Source of the DNA: Asterella californica
Taxonomy: Eukaryota; Streptophyta; Marchantiopsida; Marchantiales; Aytoniaceae
Reading direction: 5' to 3'
Length of the DNA: 64,000 nt
NCBI GenBank assembly: GCA_036924285.1
Contig: JAYKYS010000007.1
Span: 13,950,001-14,014,000 of the forward strand
This document shows, piece after piece, positions 30,690-44,239 of this stretch (within the stretch, counting starts at the first letter, position 1; each line of letters begins with the position of its first letter). The notes below the pieces were generated by a model that worked only from the letters and a program-made list of their open reading frames with translations, was not told the origin of the DNA and made no database searches. The position numbers and the translations under genes are program-made.

Positions 30690-32007
30690 CAATCTAACCT
30701 CACAACAGACACAAGACATTCGTATTCTGTTCTTCTGACTTCTCACCTCTCATACACACTCAGAAGAAGCTTGATGCATGATGAGAAGACATGACCCTCG
30801 ACCATTCTCTCTAGATTCTGCCAGCAAGACTTCTCACAACTCTCTTCTAAGTTCAAGAAGAAGAAGGAATAGGCTGCTATGGGTCGGACAGAAGAGACCC
30901 GTAACGGATCCTCACGTCTTCTCGCGCATTCTTTCCAGTCTTCTAGTCTCTCTAGGAAGATGTGGATTTGAGAGGTTTGGAAGATCGGGAGGCTCAGGCC
31001 TAGATCCCAACTTCCAACTTCTCGAAACAACAAACAACTCACCAAGTCACTCAGGATTCGTACCAAGCCTCTCTCAACACAAAAGCAAATCCCCTCCACT
31101 CTTGATACGAATTGCACACTGTCGTCTTCCGAAGACAATCAGACTTCCGAAGATGTTCAGATTTCAGAAGCGTCTTCTGAAGATGTTCAGATCTTCCGAA
31201 GCAGCTTCTGTTCAGGGTTTCGGGAATAGAGGAATGGTAAGAAAGGAAAATTGATAGCTGTGATCTCGAATTTGAGGACAATGGACAGAGAAGCTTGAAT
31301 TGCACTCGGGAAGAAGCAAGAAGATGACTGTCGAAAATTGAGCAGCGCTTCCGCGCCCAATGTCACAGAAGGAAAAATATGGGGAGGGAATCAATCGATC
31401 AGTTTGCCTGCAAACAACCGGGGAAGCGCGGGGATACCAAACAAAAGACGAGAAGCGGTGGGAAGGGAAGAGAACATGAGAAGAACCTCAAACAGTCTTC
31501 TGTCTGCTTCTCGAGCTGTCTTCAATCTTCTACGCGCTTCCGGCTCTGACCCCAGCTCCAATGCGACTCCACAGAGCTGCTTCCGGCTTCAATTCCTTGC
31601 TACACCTCAATCGAACAAGACTCTACTTTCGATTCTTCTCAGCCGTCTTTCAATGTCTGTTTCCGGGAGTCTCCAGAAGCCTCCTTTAGCTTGATATACT
31701 TCCTACTGTCAGCGATTCGTCATCGCCTTCTTTCTAGCTGCGAATCGATCTCGGCTCTACTCAATTTCACTCTGCTGGTCTTCTTCGCTCAAGTCATCAC
31801 CTTCCAACTCAAGTCGATCACCTTCCAACTCGATCTTCTAGCCAAAAACGAGCTCGATGCGAGAAGCGGTAGTGTTTCTGTGCTAATGCGCTTCCTGCGC
31901 ATCTTTAGAGGTTTTCGACCTACTCGACTTACTTAACCTACTCGGTGCTACCTGGTAGGTACACCTACTTCTTACGTGGTTAAGCTTCCGCGGTTGTCGT
32001 CTTCCGG
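30690..32007 (-). other. Xa leader segment between Y and gypsy-2
   Basis: Aligns on the minus strand with X3 10217-11560. It has the GTCTTC/GAAGAC palindrome cluster near 31120-31200. No coding sequence is supported; open frames here are not kept in X1 or X3. Confidence 0.65.
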
Positions 32008-33289
32008 TGTCGCGCTACTTGGCGGCTACATGTTATATTTCTACTCCGACGTTTGAGTTTAGTAGTTCTAGAAGTTAGCTTATATTACTTCTAGTCATTT
32101 ATGTAAATGTTTGACACCTTTGCATACGGTGTTAACACTATTTTGAGTCTTAGTAGGTTGATTACCATGTTGATAGGGCTTAAGCTCATGGGTTGTATTT
32201 GCGTGTCGCCCATGCACGCTTTCTAGCTGATTTAAGTTATTTTTCGGGGCTGCGTGTCGTTTTAAGTAATTTAAGTTTTACGCTGGCACTCTAGGGGGCT
32301 TGACGTGGTAGCCTATGAGTAAAACTAAGTTGCCACGTGGTTTAGGGTACTAAAGGACAACCAAGTGGAGCTATGAACTCCCATTGGTCTATTTTTGTCT
32401 TTTGTTAAACTCTAAATTTAGAAATAGAGCTCTAGAGTGGAGTTCGAGCATTTGGTGAGGGATCTTCGAAATCTGAGAGCACAGGGAGAGAGGGCTCGTC
32501 ATGCCAAGCACTTCCAGTGAAAATTTCGATCGATTTGAGTCAATAAAGACGGAGTTATGAGCAATTGAAGTTCGGATTGTGCTAGAATTGAATCATTTTG
32601 GTTGGATTTAGGGTTTTCAGTGTCACTCGCAGCAGATTTGAGGAAATTGCTTCAAAACTTCGAGGTTGTGTTGTCCGCCAGCAGGGCTACGATTTCACAA
32701 AAAGTTTCATATCGATTGAGCAACTGAGTAATTCAGGGCGGCCGCTGAAGCTGAGGGGGTCTGAAAAGCTCTTAATCTAGAGCAGCGACTTCAGAGGAGG
32801 AGATCTACAGTTCTGTGTACATTCAGGAGTCCCAACTTCACAGGGATGTTTAGCACCCTGTAGACTGCAAATCCTGTAAGAAACTTCGAAATTGATCAAG
32901 CCAAACTCCTGTTATAGGTTGAAATAGCCAGCTAGGTACCAGAAATTGCCGTAGTTTTCTTGCTCAAAACGTTTCTGTTCATATCTCCGTGTCAGAATTT
33001 GATCTCAGGCTGAAATTTCATCTGTGAGTTCAGTAGTACCTCATTTGCATGTAGGGGAAGTTTAGAGGTCTAAATCTTCATAGTTTTCCTCTCCGTGAGT
33101 GTCAAAGTTCACCGCCGAATCCTATTACTGCCAGCTAGACCTGAATTTCGCCTTCTGGGTATATTACTAGATCTTACACATCTGTGTGAGTGTTTATAGC
33201 CCTATTGTGACCTGAAAGCCAACCTCTTGAGTGAACAACCACAGCCAGAAGCCCGGCGCTTTCCTAGGTAGACGGATTACACTCCGACA
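32008..33289 (+). repeat. gypsy-2 5' LTR, 1282 bp
   Basis: TGTCGCGCTACTTGG to TTACACTCCGACA, equal in length to the 3' copy. Confidence 0.95.
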
Positions 33290-33365
33290 TACTCTCTTTT
33301 TGGTGAACTCGACGTGAAACACCTAGGGTGGGAGTTTTCTTGAGAGTGTTACAGGATCAGATATC

Positions 33366-35717
33366 ATGGCCAACCAAGGATCATCAAGTGGAGCTGCTGC
33401 TGCTGCTCAGCAACCTGTTCAGTTGGATGCTGCACGATGAAGATGTTCCAAGCTTTTTCCATGTTTATGCAGCAGCAGTAGAGCACAGAGAGGAAGGAGG
33501 TATTAGCAACCAAGGCGTTGCAATCTGTGGTGCATCAGATGGACCAGTTCAAGGGTACAGATATTTCCAAGTATGTGCGATACTATGCTAGGGAGATGGA
33601 GATGAACAAGGTGCCTGAGAAGGAGATGGTGGAGAACTTTGAGCTTGCTGTTGTCCCTGAGATTCGTGGGCGTGTGAAGGAGCTCAAGCAGCAGCAAGGA
33701 CAGAGTTGGGAGAGCTTTATGCGAGCTTTGAAGGAGGAGTACTACACTGAAGATTCAGAGAGGGTGACCAAGAGAACGTTCTTGGAGTGGGTGGTTAAGC
33801 CCAACAAAGGTTTGTCTGTAAATGAGTTGTTAAGGGAATTTGATCGTCAGTATGCTCAGCTTTCTAGGACAGAAAAGCTTACATTAGAGGTGGAGAAGAC
33901 CGAGCTTTTCCTACAAGCAGCGGACATGACTATTCAGGAGAAGCTTGAGCTGTTGCTGGAAGACAAGAGTGAGGAGAGAGGATTGAAGACTGACTGGAAG
34001 GAGGTTGAAGAGGCTGTCTCTTTGCTGACCAAGAGACAGAGAAGAAGGGACAAGGTGGTGGTAAGTGAAGCAGCACCTCTGATAATTCCTGTCAAGCAGT
34101 TGCCTGCTAAGCCCGCTTTGGTAATTGCTAGAGAGGAAGACTCACCGCTTGATGAGTTGATTAAGGGTATGAAGGAGCTTAAGCTTAAGCTCACTAGGTT
34201 AGAAGAGAAGGAGCTGAATGTACAGCCTGCTATGCAGAGACCTCAGATGAGAGAAGGCTTTGTTCATCGTTGTATATGGTGTGATAGCCTAGACCATGTA
34301 AGAAGAGATTGTGGGGAGTTTTCAGATGCATTGAGGAAGGATCTTATCTTCTTCAAAGATGGTAAGATCCATTTGAGAGAGACTGGGATGATGCTGGGAA
34401 CCAACTTTGGCAAGGGTGGTATGAAGAGACTTGTGAATGATATATCAGCATCACATGCTGTTTCTCTTGTGAATGCTGCTACGTGTGGAGTGAAAGTGGA
34501 AATGGAAAGAGAGAAAGAGACTACTGGGTTGTGGTCAGATGTAGTGCGGTCCGTAGCTAGAACAGAGCTACACAAGAATGTGCTACGAAGGGTTGGCAAC
34601 TCAATTAGAGAAACTACAGGATGGAATGACCCTGTGGATACTATGTCAGTGCATGCTTATGTTGCAAGAAGTCAACATGAAGCTCTACTAGAAGAAAAAC
34701 GTAGGAGGGAGGATGCAGGTGAGGCTTCTACAGCCAAACGGCCTGCTACAAGGAGTGAAAGGGCTAGACCAGAGGCAAGGCAGGAGACAACACCTACTCG
34801 GGAGGAGACTATAGAGGATCTACCATCTACAACACCAAAGGAGAAGGAGAGAAGCAAGGAGAAGGGTAAGATGCATGCATACAAACTTCAGTCTAACATT
34901 GAGATTGCTATAGACTTGAAGCAGGTGTTAGAGAACCGTATCTTGAATAGGAAAGTTGAGTTTACTTCTTTGCAATGAGTTCCATGAGGTTATTATAGAT
35001 ATCATCAAGAGAAAACGTCAGATTTTGGGTGAAGCAGCTACGCTTAACGCTCTAGGGACCAAACTGTCGGAAGATGAGGAAGGTGAGATTGCTGGTTATT
35101 GCTCTCAAGTATCAGAGGGAAGATCAGATCAGCACGTGAGGTTTGAAGATGAGGTGGAAGCATCGCAGAAGAGCCATTATTCTCACAACCATTGGGCGAG
35201 AGCAACCACAGAGACCTTAGTGAAACTGGGAGATCTAGAGGAACCTGTGGTGGCATTGATTGATCATGGCTCAGAGATTAATCTGATGTCTAAGGAGCTG
35301 TACAAGCGTGGGAGATGGCCCATAGACACCGACCACGGATGGCTTATCCGCGCTGCCAACAACCAGAGGGGAGAACTCTACGGTGCTTGTCCCAACATCA
35401 AGGTAACTGTGGGTGACATCAGTGATGTTCAGAATTTCTTTGTGCAAGACATGTCAACCTATCCTATCATTCTAGGGCAGCCTTACATTACTGCTGTTAG
35501 AATGGAGACACGAGTTATGGATGATGGTTCAGCCTATGCTAGGATACGTAGTAGAGACGGCAAAAGAGCTGTTCAGTTTTTGACTGTTGCTGCAGAACAT
35601 GAGAGGAATCGTGATAGCTTGAGAGACCGTCCACTGCCTAAGATTACTCAGGAGTTTAGAGAGTCTAGGGGTTTTGGCAGAGTACCATTGAAGAGCGAGA
35701 CTTCAACGGTACAGTAG
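33366..35717 (+). pseudogene. gag-pro: gypsy-2 gag-protease, broken
   Basis: Aligned to gypsy-1, the ATG at 33366 is kept. A base is lost at 33431-33434, and CAG became TAG at 33479-33481. About 20 bases around 34962-34975 are lost, which shifts the frame again. The zinc knuckle (CIWCDSLDHVRRDC) and the protease loop with D-H-G are unchanged. The two long open pieces are 33518-34978 and 34956-35717. It cannot make a complete Gag. Confidence 0.9.
35669..35712 (+). promoter_or_regulatory. -1 ribosomal frameshift signal, second copy
   Basis: GGGTTTT (35669-35675), a 6-nt spacer, and a 12-bp stem (35682-35693 with 35701-35712) are identical to gypsy-1. The gag frame here also reads G-GGT-TTT, and TAG closes the -1 frame just upstream at 35666-35668. 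Confidence 0.88.
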
Positions 35718-38700
35718 AGATAGGATTCTCGCCTGATCTAGTAAAGCAGGAAGCTTTATCCACTAGCTTCTTGGGATTGACGTCATGTGGATCAGTATGT
35801 TATAGGAAGGTTGAGAATCTGAAGAGGTTTGAGAGGCAACATGTGAAGTATGTACAACAGTCTTTGTGGGATAATGGAGAGTTAGCAAGAGATGAATACG
35901 TATCTGGAGTGTTTGAAGAGCAGTATTTGGTAGATACTATAGGGGAGTTGAAATTGATAGTAGAAAGTTCTATAGATGATGTAGATAGAGTGGTGAGAGT
36001 GAGCTCCAAGGAGCTTTATGATGTAATTGATAAGTTTATAGATCGGCAAGAGGTGTATGTGGAGACCAAGTACAAGTCAGTGGCAAAGAAAGTCAAACCA
36101 GTGGCTTTGCCTTTACCACTCGATTACAATCAGAAGATGGAGCAAGCTGCACGAGAACCGACGCTTAGAGGACCGAGAAGAATTGGGCACCAGTTTACAG
36201 AAACAACACTGAAGGACCTGAGGATTGGAGGTGATGGATTTCTTACTGAGCAAGAGAAGAAGAGCTTCAGGGAGATGCTATCTAGACATGGTAAGGCGTT
36301 TGCGTTTGAGTCACATGAAGTAGGATGTGTAGATCCAAGTGTAGTTGCACCTATGGTAATCTTTACTATACCGCATGTGCCTTGGAATCTACGTCCTATC
36401 CCTGTACCTAGAGCTCATCTACCAAAGTTGATAGACTTGCTCAATGAGAGGATTAGGATGGGTATCTTGGAACCATCTATAGCTCCCTACTCTAGCAGAT
36501 GGTTTACTGTTCCGAAGAAGAGTGGAGCTTTGAGATTCATTCAAGATATGCAGCCAGTTAACAAGGTGACTATCAAGAATAAGGGTATATGACCTATTGT
36601 AGACGAGTTTGCAGAGGCTCTTGCTGGTCGTGCTATCTATTCAATGGGAGACTTATATTCAGGTTACGATCAGTTTCAGTTATCCTCTGAGAGTAGAGAC
36701 TTGACTACAATGAGGACACCTTTGGGGTTACTAAGGATGTGCACCTTGCCACAAGGTGCTACCAATTCTGTAGCACATATGATGAATGGCATGAATAAAG
36801 TTTTGAGAGATTTCATTCCTGAAAAAACTATGCCATTCCTTGATGATGTGCCGATCAAAGGGTGTGCTGAGGAGGAGAAGAATGAGGTAATGGATCAGAG
36901 GGGGTGCCGTAAGTTTGTTGCAGATCACATAGCTGACTGTGATAAGATATTGAGTCGACTGGAGGAGGTTCATTTGACTTTATCAGGAGCAAAGTCTGTA
37001 TTTGGAGAACAGGAGGTGTTAATAGTGGGGCACCTATGTGGATCTTATGGTCGGAAACCTTGTCCGAACAAGGTTGATGCCATTCGAAGGATGAAGGAAA
37101 CATGTGGGTCAGTTACCGAGGTGAGAAGATTTCTAGGTGCATGTGTGTTTTATCATATATGGATTCCACACTTTGCTCATGTAGCAGATCCGTTGTACAA
37201 GCTGTTGAGGAAAGGGCAAAGATTTCAGTGGCAAGAGGAGCAAAGCGAGGCTATGAGGAAGTTGAAGGATCTTTTGGCTTCACCACCAACTCTACGGAAG
37301 GTAATATATGAGTTGGGCAGATCTGTTATCCTTACTGTTGATACTAGTCCTATTGGCATTGGATGGGCTATAGGACAAGATGATCAGGAAAGAAATAGAT
37401 ATGTGGTGCGTTTTGGTGCTAAGGTATTAAGTTCACGGCAGAGAGACTACCCTCAGGTCAAGAGAGAGCTATGGGGAGTAGTTACTGCGATGAAGAGTGA
37501 CAAGGAATACTTGATAGGAGCACCTGTGGTTGTGGAGACAGATTGCTTACCTCTCTTGGGAATGATCACTAGCTGTACAACTCCAGATATTGCTATGTTG
37601 AGGTGGATAGCATATATCAAGTCCTTGAACCCAGAGTTTAGACATATCGCAGGAAAAGACAATCCTGTGGCAGATATGTTATCAAGGGCTAGGTATTACG
37701 ATGAGAAAGAAATGATAGATGATCAGGAGATGTGGGAACAGAGTTCTATTCTAGTGCTCTTGCTAGAAGGGATAGAAGCTGTTTTGCAGCTCCATTAGAG
37801 TTATTTGAGCAAACTATGTATGATGGCGAGTGGTTGGATCTTGGGCGCTATTTGAGTTCATTGGAAAGACAAGAAGGCTGGTCTGATGCAGATTTCAAGA
37901 GGATCCGTAGAATAGCTTATGGTTACCTTTTACATGGAGGACATCTATGGAAGCGTCCTAAGCTACAAGGAGGTATACCGCAACGGGTGGTATGTGACTT
38001 GGAATTGCAGCGACAGCTGATCAAGGAGTTTCATGAGAGTCTATGGGCCGGTCATAGAGGAGTTTGGGGTACATTTGCCAAGATGAAGGAGAAGTATTGG
38101 TGGAAGGGTATGTATAAGGATGTAGTACAGTTTGTTTCATCCTGTATACCTTGCCAGATGTATTCCAACGTACGTCATCGTGATGGATTGCATCCTACTT
38201 ATCCTTTAGCCATTCATTACAAATGGGTAGTGGATCTGGTAACTATGCCATTTGGGCTTGGACAAATGAGGTATCTAGTCTTGGCTAGAGAAGATCTATC
38301 TAACCAAGTTGAAGGCCGTGCCTTGAGGACGAAGACCACTGCTAGTGTCTGCCGCTTTCTACTTGAAGATGTTATTTGTAGATATGGGTGTGTGGGAAAG
38401 ATCACTGCAGATAGGGGTGAGCTGGATTCACAAGAAGCAGTTGAGTTCTTCAAGCGATTGGAAATCAAGTTGGCGTTAACCACTGCTTACAATCCTGAAG
38501 GGAATGGCAAGAGCGAAAGAGGTCATCCGCCAATCATCAAAGCTTTGGTAAAAGCTTGCAAGGGTAAGATCCGTGAATGGCCTAGACTGCTACCGTTTGC
38601 TTTATGGGCAGACCGTACAACTCATAGTACCGTTACAGGTTACATGCCAACAGAGTTGATACTAGGGCAAAAACCTGTGATGCCGATTGAGGAGGTTGTG

Positions 38701-39180
38701 CCTACTTGGAATGTTTTGTCATGGGAAGATGGTAGAAGTACGAAGGATCTTCTTGCATTAAGGATCCAGCAGTTAGAACGGAGACCTGAGGATGTTGCCA
38801 AAGCTGTGGAAAGGTTGAAGACTGCTAGAGAGAGAAACAAAGGCAGATTTGATAGAACACATAGATTACGACCCAAACCAGTTAAGGTAGGTGATTGGGT
38901 GTTAGTCTATGATAGTAGTCTTGATAATCAGCATAGCGTTATCAGAAAGTTTTCCAAGAGATGGTTCGGACCTTATGTGGTGTTAGAAGTTTTTGATAAT
39001 GCCACATACTCTTTGAGAGAGTTAGATGGTGCAGTGCTCAAGATACCAGTCGCAGGGAAGAGAATCAAGCTCTTTAGAAGGAGAGGGGAGGACCAGAACA
39101 TTGCAGAGCTTACTCAGGATGAAGCTGAAGACTCAATGCAGGTTGAAGATGAGTTTGAAGCCGAAGCTGAAGAGTCTTGA
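35669..39180 (+). pseudogene. pol: gypsy-2 pol, broken by a stop and a frameshift
   Basis: The frame matches gypsy-1 pol but has TGA at 36590-36592 in RT (GGA in gypsy-1) and a one-base deletion near 37727 between RNase H and integrase. The RT box is F-L-D-D. The integrase and its C-terminal domain are uninterrupted from 37732 to 39180, ending EAEAEES. Where gypsy-1 lost a base near 19343, gypsy-2 is intact (CTACCGTTTGCTTTATGG), so the two copies carry independent lesions. Confidence 0.92.
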
Positions 39181-39226
39181 TCTGGATGGCACATACCGGA
39201 GGATGTGCAGGTTCAGAGGGGGTGGA

Positions 39227-40508
39227 TGTCGCGCTACTTGGCGGCTACATGTTATATTTCTACTCCGACGTTTGAGTTTAGTAGTTCTAGAAGTTAGCTT
39301 ATATTACTTCTAGTCATTTATGTAAATGTTTGACACCTTTGCATACGGTGTTAACACTATTTTGAGTCTTAGTAGGTTGATTACCATGTTGATAGGGCTT
39401 AAGCTCATGGGTTGTATTTGCGTGTCGTCCATGCACGCTTTCTAGCTGATTTAAGTTATTTTTCGGGGCTGCGTGTCGTTTTAAGTAATTTAAGTTTTAC
39501 GCTGGCACTCTAGGGGGCTTGACGTGGTAGCCTATGAGTAAAACTAAGTTGCCGCGTGGTTTAGGGTACTAAAGGACAACCAAGTGGAGCTATGAACTCC
39601 CATTGGTCCGTTTTTGTCTTTTGTTAAACTCTAAATTTAGAAACAGAGCTCTAGAGTGGAGTTCGAGCATTTGGTGAGGGATCTCCGAAATCTGAGAGCA
39701 CAGGGAGAGAGGGCTCGTCATGCCAAGCACTTCCAGTGAAAATTTCGATCGATTTGAGTCAATAAAGACGGAGTTATGAGCAATTGAAGTTCGGATTGTG
39801 CTAGAATTGAATCATTTTGGTTGGATTTAGGGTTTTCAGTGTCACTCGCAGCAGATTTGAGGAAATTGCTTCAAAACTTCGAGGTTGTGTTGTCCGCCAG
39901 CAGGGCTACGATTTCACGAAAAGTTTCATATCGATTGAGCAACTGAGTAATTCAGGGCGGCCGCTGAAGCTGAGGGGGTCTGAAAAGCTCTTAATCTAGA
40001 GCAGCGACTTCAGAGGAGGAGATCTACAGTTCTGTGTACATTCAGGAGTCCCAACTTCACAGGGATGTTCAGCACCCTGTAGACTGCAAATCCTGTAAGA
40101 AACTTCGAAATTGATCAAGCCAAACTCCTGTTATAGGTTGAAATAGCCAGCTAGGTACCAGAAATTGCCGTAGTTTTCTTGCTCAAAACGTTTCTGTTCA
40201 TATCTCCGTGTCAGAATTTGATCTCAGGCTGAAATTTCATCTGTGAGTTCAGTAGTACCTCATTTGCATGTAGGGGAAGTTTAGAGGTCTAAATCTTCAT
40301 AGTTTTCCTCTCCATGAGTGTCAAAGTTCACCGCCGAATCCTATTACTGCCAGCTAGACCTGAATTTCGCCTTCTGGGTATATTACTAGATCTTACACAT
40401 CTGTGTGAGTGTTTATAGCCCTATTGTGACCTGAAAGCCAACCTCTTGAGTGAACAACCACAGCCAGAAGCCCGGCGCTTTCCTAGGTAGACGGATTACA
40501 CTCCGACA
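39227..40508 (+). repeat. gypsy-2 3' LTR, 1282 bp
   Basis: Preceded by the polypurine tract AGAGGGGGTGGA and followed by CCGG. The changes against the 5' LTR are C/T or A/G only (CGTCCATGC for CGCCCATGC, GCCGCGTGG for GCCACGTGG, and so on). Confidence 0.95.
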
Positions 40509-40754
40509 CCGGAAGATACGTGTCTTCCGTCTTTCGCCGTCTTCCGTCTCCGGAAGACACAATCGAGAAGATGCTTCCCGAAAGACGGTCGTCTTCTGAA
40601 GAAGTCAACTTCTTATTACGAAAAAGATCGTAAGATCATCTTCCTTCTAAGGAAGCCGTAGTCTTAAGTAGCAAAGCTTCTTCAGTTATACAAACAAGTT
40701 ATTAACCTTAAAATTTTCAAAAATTCGTGAATCTTGTAAATTGTGGACACCACA
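40509..40754 (-). other. first 246 bp of Xa
   Basis: On the minus strand it begins TGTGGTGTCCACAATTTAC at 40754 and matches X3 from 9972. The outer neighbour (40755 on) is unrelated LTR sequence of G4, so this is a true element end. Confidence 0.75.
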
Positions 40755-42648
40755 AATACCTGGCAGCTCCAAGAATCTTAATAGTGGCTTATGACTCACC
40801 ACGACTCCGTTCTCCTTCACCACCAAGAGCTGGCATCAGCCCCACACCTTTAGAATGTCGAGTTGTATGCAAACATGGTAGTTTCAGCAACAAACTCCTT
40901 CCCAAATTGCTCAAAATTAACCAAAAGTGATAATAGATGTGACCGAAAACTTGAAATCGCTAATAACAGAAGCTTCTTCAAACTTTGAGACCTCAGACCT
41001 CTCAAACCACTCGACCAATGATGTTCAAACTTCACAAGAAGCTTTATTGGACCCTCCACTCCTACCTTGAACAATTTTCAGGTAGAAACCTCAAACTATC
41101 TCTCAGATATGGATCAAACCGTAATCTGTGCTAACTTAAGAACTTTACCGACCTAAGTACATTTGATCCAAGATTCTGAACAAACCAATCGACCATTTGA
41201 GATGAAACTTCTCAGGTATCTTACTGATAAGACATCCTTCAATCGTGGAAAGTTTCATCTAGAAATTCGACGTATAACTCAAGAAATAGCAAATTCTCCA
41301 TGACTATCACAATTTGCAATACTCGTCTCATGAAGTCTATACCTTTCAACTTCAATCACGTGGTTGACAGACCAAAACGATTAGAAATTGATTGAACTTG
41401 ATAATAAAATGACCAGACCGTCGTCAGCTCTTCGAGCCAACTGACAGATCCTCAAAACTCTTCACGAGTCTCTCGGAACAAACAAAAACGTAGTAGTAGG
41501 TACGAATTTCATCCCCCTCCACTCAATGGATCATAACGCCCTCATCCTTCCATCAAATCGATCGATTCTTCAGCCCAGATTGTAGTTCCGGTCGAGAGCT
41601 TTCCAACCATATCCTTCTTTTTGCGAATGGCCCTCCGAAGCCTCCAGAAACCACAGAAACGTCACGAGTATCAACTAGAACATCATTGGTTCAAAAGTAG
41701 ACCAATAAGAGCAAAAAGAGCTTTGGTTTTGTCCTTTCTTCACTCCACTTTTTTCCCTAGAACTAATTTTTACACCAAAGGAGACAAGACATCAACAAGA
41801 CTTGAAGAAGCTAGAAAATCCTAGAGATATGTCGAAGGATTCTTTGCGGTCCATAACTACACAGAAGCGTTCAATCAGAATGGAACAATTGAGTCGCAAA
41901 CTAATACAAAGTCAATATTATAACTTGGAAACGATCTACAATTAAAAGATACGACAAAAGAAAATGCCGGAGCTATCACTCGGTTGAAATATTCTTCCGT
42001 GAAGTTTCTCACGATCCAAGCCCAATGGTTGATCTTCGGTCTGCAATGACATCGGATATCGACCCAAAAGTTAAAAAAACATCCGATGGATAGTTGAGAT
42101 CCATTGTTCTTCACAACAAGATGTACACCGTCATATCTCAAGTCTCTCCGTATGTAACAATCGGAAGGATCACCGGAAGCTATAAGTCCATCATCCTCTT
42201 CATGAATTCATCGTCAAAGTACGCAACTAACCACTGTCGAAAGTGGTCGCGGTGGATGCAATGAAGCTTGATGTGAAACGGATTAAGAAAAAGAAGATCC
42301 GGAGTCGGTATCAGACCTCCGTCCATAACCACCACTCTCGCAGTTCTTCACTTCTCCATGTAGACCTCCGAGAACCCTCACAAATCATCCGTTGAGAGAG
42401 AATGCCTTATGAACCCTCGACTCACCATTTTCTACTCAAATGCGATGACAATGATCACTGAAGTAAACGCGCACAGATTGATGACTTGGCATGTTTCTCT
42501 ATCGTATGATCACTTAAATAGATAATCACAAACGTGACATCTATCACACCGTTTGACGAGTTACGCGATACCTTTCACGAAACATAGAAAAGAAACATAA
42601 CATAAGTTACACAAGAATTTCACACAAGAGCCGAACCACAACACGACA
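40755..42648 (-). repeat. G4 3' LTR, truncated by Xa
   Basis: Starts TGTCGTGTTGTGG at 42648, as do the gypsy-3 LTRs, then diverges. About 1.9 kb remain. No gene is supported here; the small open frames have no counterpart elsewhere. Confidence 0.65.
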
Positions 42649-42660
42649 TCCACCCCTTCT
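42649..42660 (-). other. polypurine tract of G4
   Basis: The minus strand reads AGAAGGGGTGGA before the LTR start, a variant of the tract in gypsy-1 to -3. Confidence 0.75.
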
Positions 42661-42719
42661 AAACCTGCGCATCCTAGTGTATGCACCAACACTCACAAAG
42701 TTGTGGTAGGCGTCACACA

Positions 42720-44120
42720 ATATCTTCGTCCTTTTGACTGATGTCGTCGTTAGCAATATCTTCAACATCCAATTTTTCATCGTCATCATCCAAGAGATCA
42801 AACTCTGCTCCGACTTCCTCCATTTATCCCTTCATCTCGCTTCTTGAAGAGTTTCACCCGCTTGCTTGCAATGAGAACCTAAAGCTTTGTCCCATCAAGC
42901 TCTCTTAGTGAATACGTGACATTGTCATGCACGACAAGGACCACATATGTATCAAACCATCACTTAGAGAATTTTCTAAGCGCACTGTGTTGATTGTCCA
43001 AGCTACTATCGTAGACCAACACCCAATCTCCTTCTTTAATCTCCTTCGGTCTTAACCGATGACGCTTATCAAATCTATTCTTGTTCCTCACACGCGCCTC
43101 CTTCAACTTCTCCAATGTTATCTCTACATCTTCAGATCTTCTCTCCAGTTGACGAATTCGGACAACAAGAAGATCTTCTGGAGACATACCATCCTCCCAA
43201 GATAGAACACTCCAAGTGGGTATTTGCTCCTCAATGGGTATGATAGATTTCTGCCCTTGCATCAACTCCGCCGGCATATATCTCGTGACTGAACTATAAG
43301 TCGCACGATCCGTCCATAATGCAAATAGAAGAAATCTTGGCCATTCTCTTGTCCTCCCTTTGCAAGCTTTCACAATAGCTTCTACGATAGGAGGATGACC
43401 ACGTTCACTGTTTGCATTTCTCTCAAGATTGTAGGCTATGGTAAGAGCTAACTTCACACCACACATCTTGAAGAACGCTTTAGCCTCATTAGTGTTGAGC
43501 TCCCTTCGATCAGTCGTGATCTTCCCAACACAACCATATCTACAAACCACATCTTCCAACAAGAATTTGCAGACTCCCTCCGTGGATTTTGTTCGTAAGG
43601 CTCACCCTTCCACTTGGTTGGACAAATCCTGACGTGCAAAAACTAAGTATCGCATCTGTCATATACCAACTGGTATAATAACAAGATCTACTACCCACTT
43701 ATAATGCATTGCAAGTGGATAAGTAGGATGTAACCCATCTCGATGTCAAATTCCTGAATACTCTTGACAAGTTTGGCATGTCTCCACAAATTGAACTACA
43801 TCTCTCTACATGTTACGTCATCAATATCTCTCCTTTAGTTTTGTAAAGGTGGCATAAATACCTCTATGCTCTACCCACAAGCTCTCATGAAACTCCTGCA
43901 TGAGTAACTTCTGCATGTCAACCTTGCACGCAACCCTTTGTGGCATCTTACCACCTTGCTTAGCTCGCTTTCACAAATAACCACCTTGTAACAAGTAGTT
44001 ATAAGCCTTCCTCCTGATTTGTTTAAAGAGAGCATCACTCCATCATGGTTGTCTAGTCAACAAGCTTAGATAGCGTCCTATGTCTATCCATTCTCTTTCA
44101 TATAGCTCCTCCATGAGTAG
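42720..44120 (-). pseudogene. G4 pol remnant: RNase H end and integrase
   Basis: The minus strand encodes, in pieces, the linker after RNase H (RRKAYNYLLQGGYL), the integrase zinc part (FHESLWVEHRG, CQTC), and VVDLVIIP. Then comes an open piece 43562-42960 with KITTDRRELN, NANSERGHPPI, TRYMPAEL and DWVLVYDSSLDNQH. Stops interrupt it at several points (near 43650-43850 and at 42960). It is closer to gypsy-3 than to gypsy-1 (EQIPTWSVL, RHRLRPK). Confidence 0.8.
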
Positions 44121-44239
44121 CTCAAGGTTGAGTGACCACTTCTGCAAGCGGATGTCCTCCCACAGCCACTCTTCCTCTCCTCTGCCTCGTCAGTACAGCC
44201 ACAACATCCTCGACTCTTCCCCAATCAGCGATAACACCT

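Larger units (their letters stand above)
32008..40508 (+). mobile_element. gypsy-2: full-length Ty3/gypsy element with decayed genes
   Basis: Two 1282-bp LTRs, bounded by CCGG (32004-32007 and 40509-40512). The empty site TTCCGGAAGA is present in X3 at 10211-10220. It is the same family as gypsy-1 over the coding part but has a shorter LTR that differs in places. Nine LTR differences were seen, all transitions. The coding part has a frameshift, a TAG and a deletion in gag, and a TGA and a frameshift in pol. Confidence 0.95.
7845..40754 (-). mobile_element. Xa: minus-strand X element split by four insertions
   Basis: Reading the minus strand, Xa runs 40754-40509, 32007-30690, 27523-27162 and 9971-7845. 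Its remainder (3' tail, about 1.9 kb) should lie left of the window beyond X1. The pieces join without gap when gypsy-2, Y and X3 are removed. The first three pieces add up to about 1.93 kb, the same as the leader of X3 at that point. The element opens TGTGGTGTCCACAATTTAC and interrupts the 3' LTR of G4. The base before the start reads GTATT on the minus strand, the expected target duplication. Confidence 0.8.
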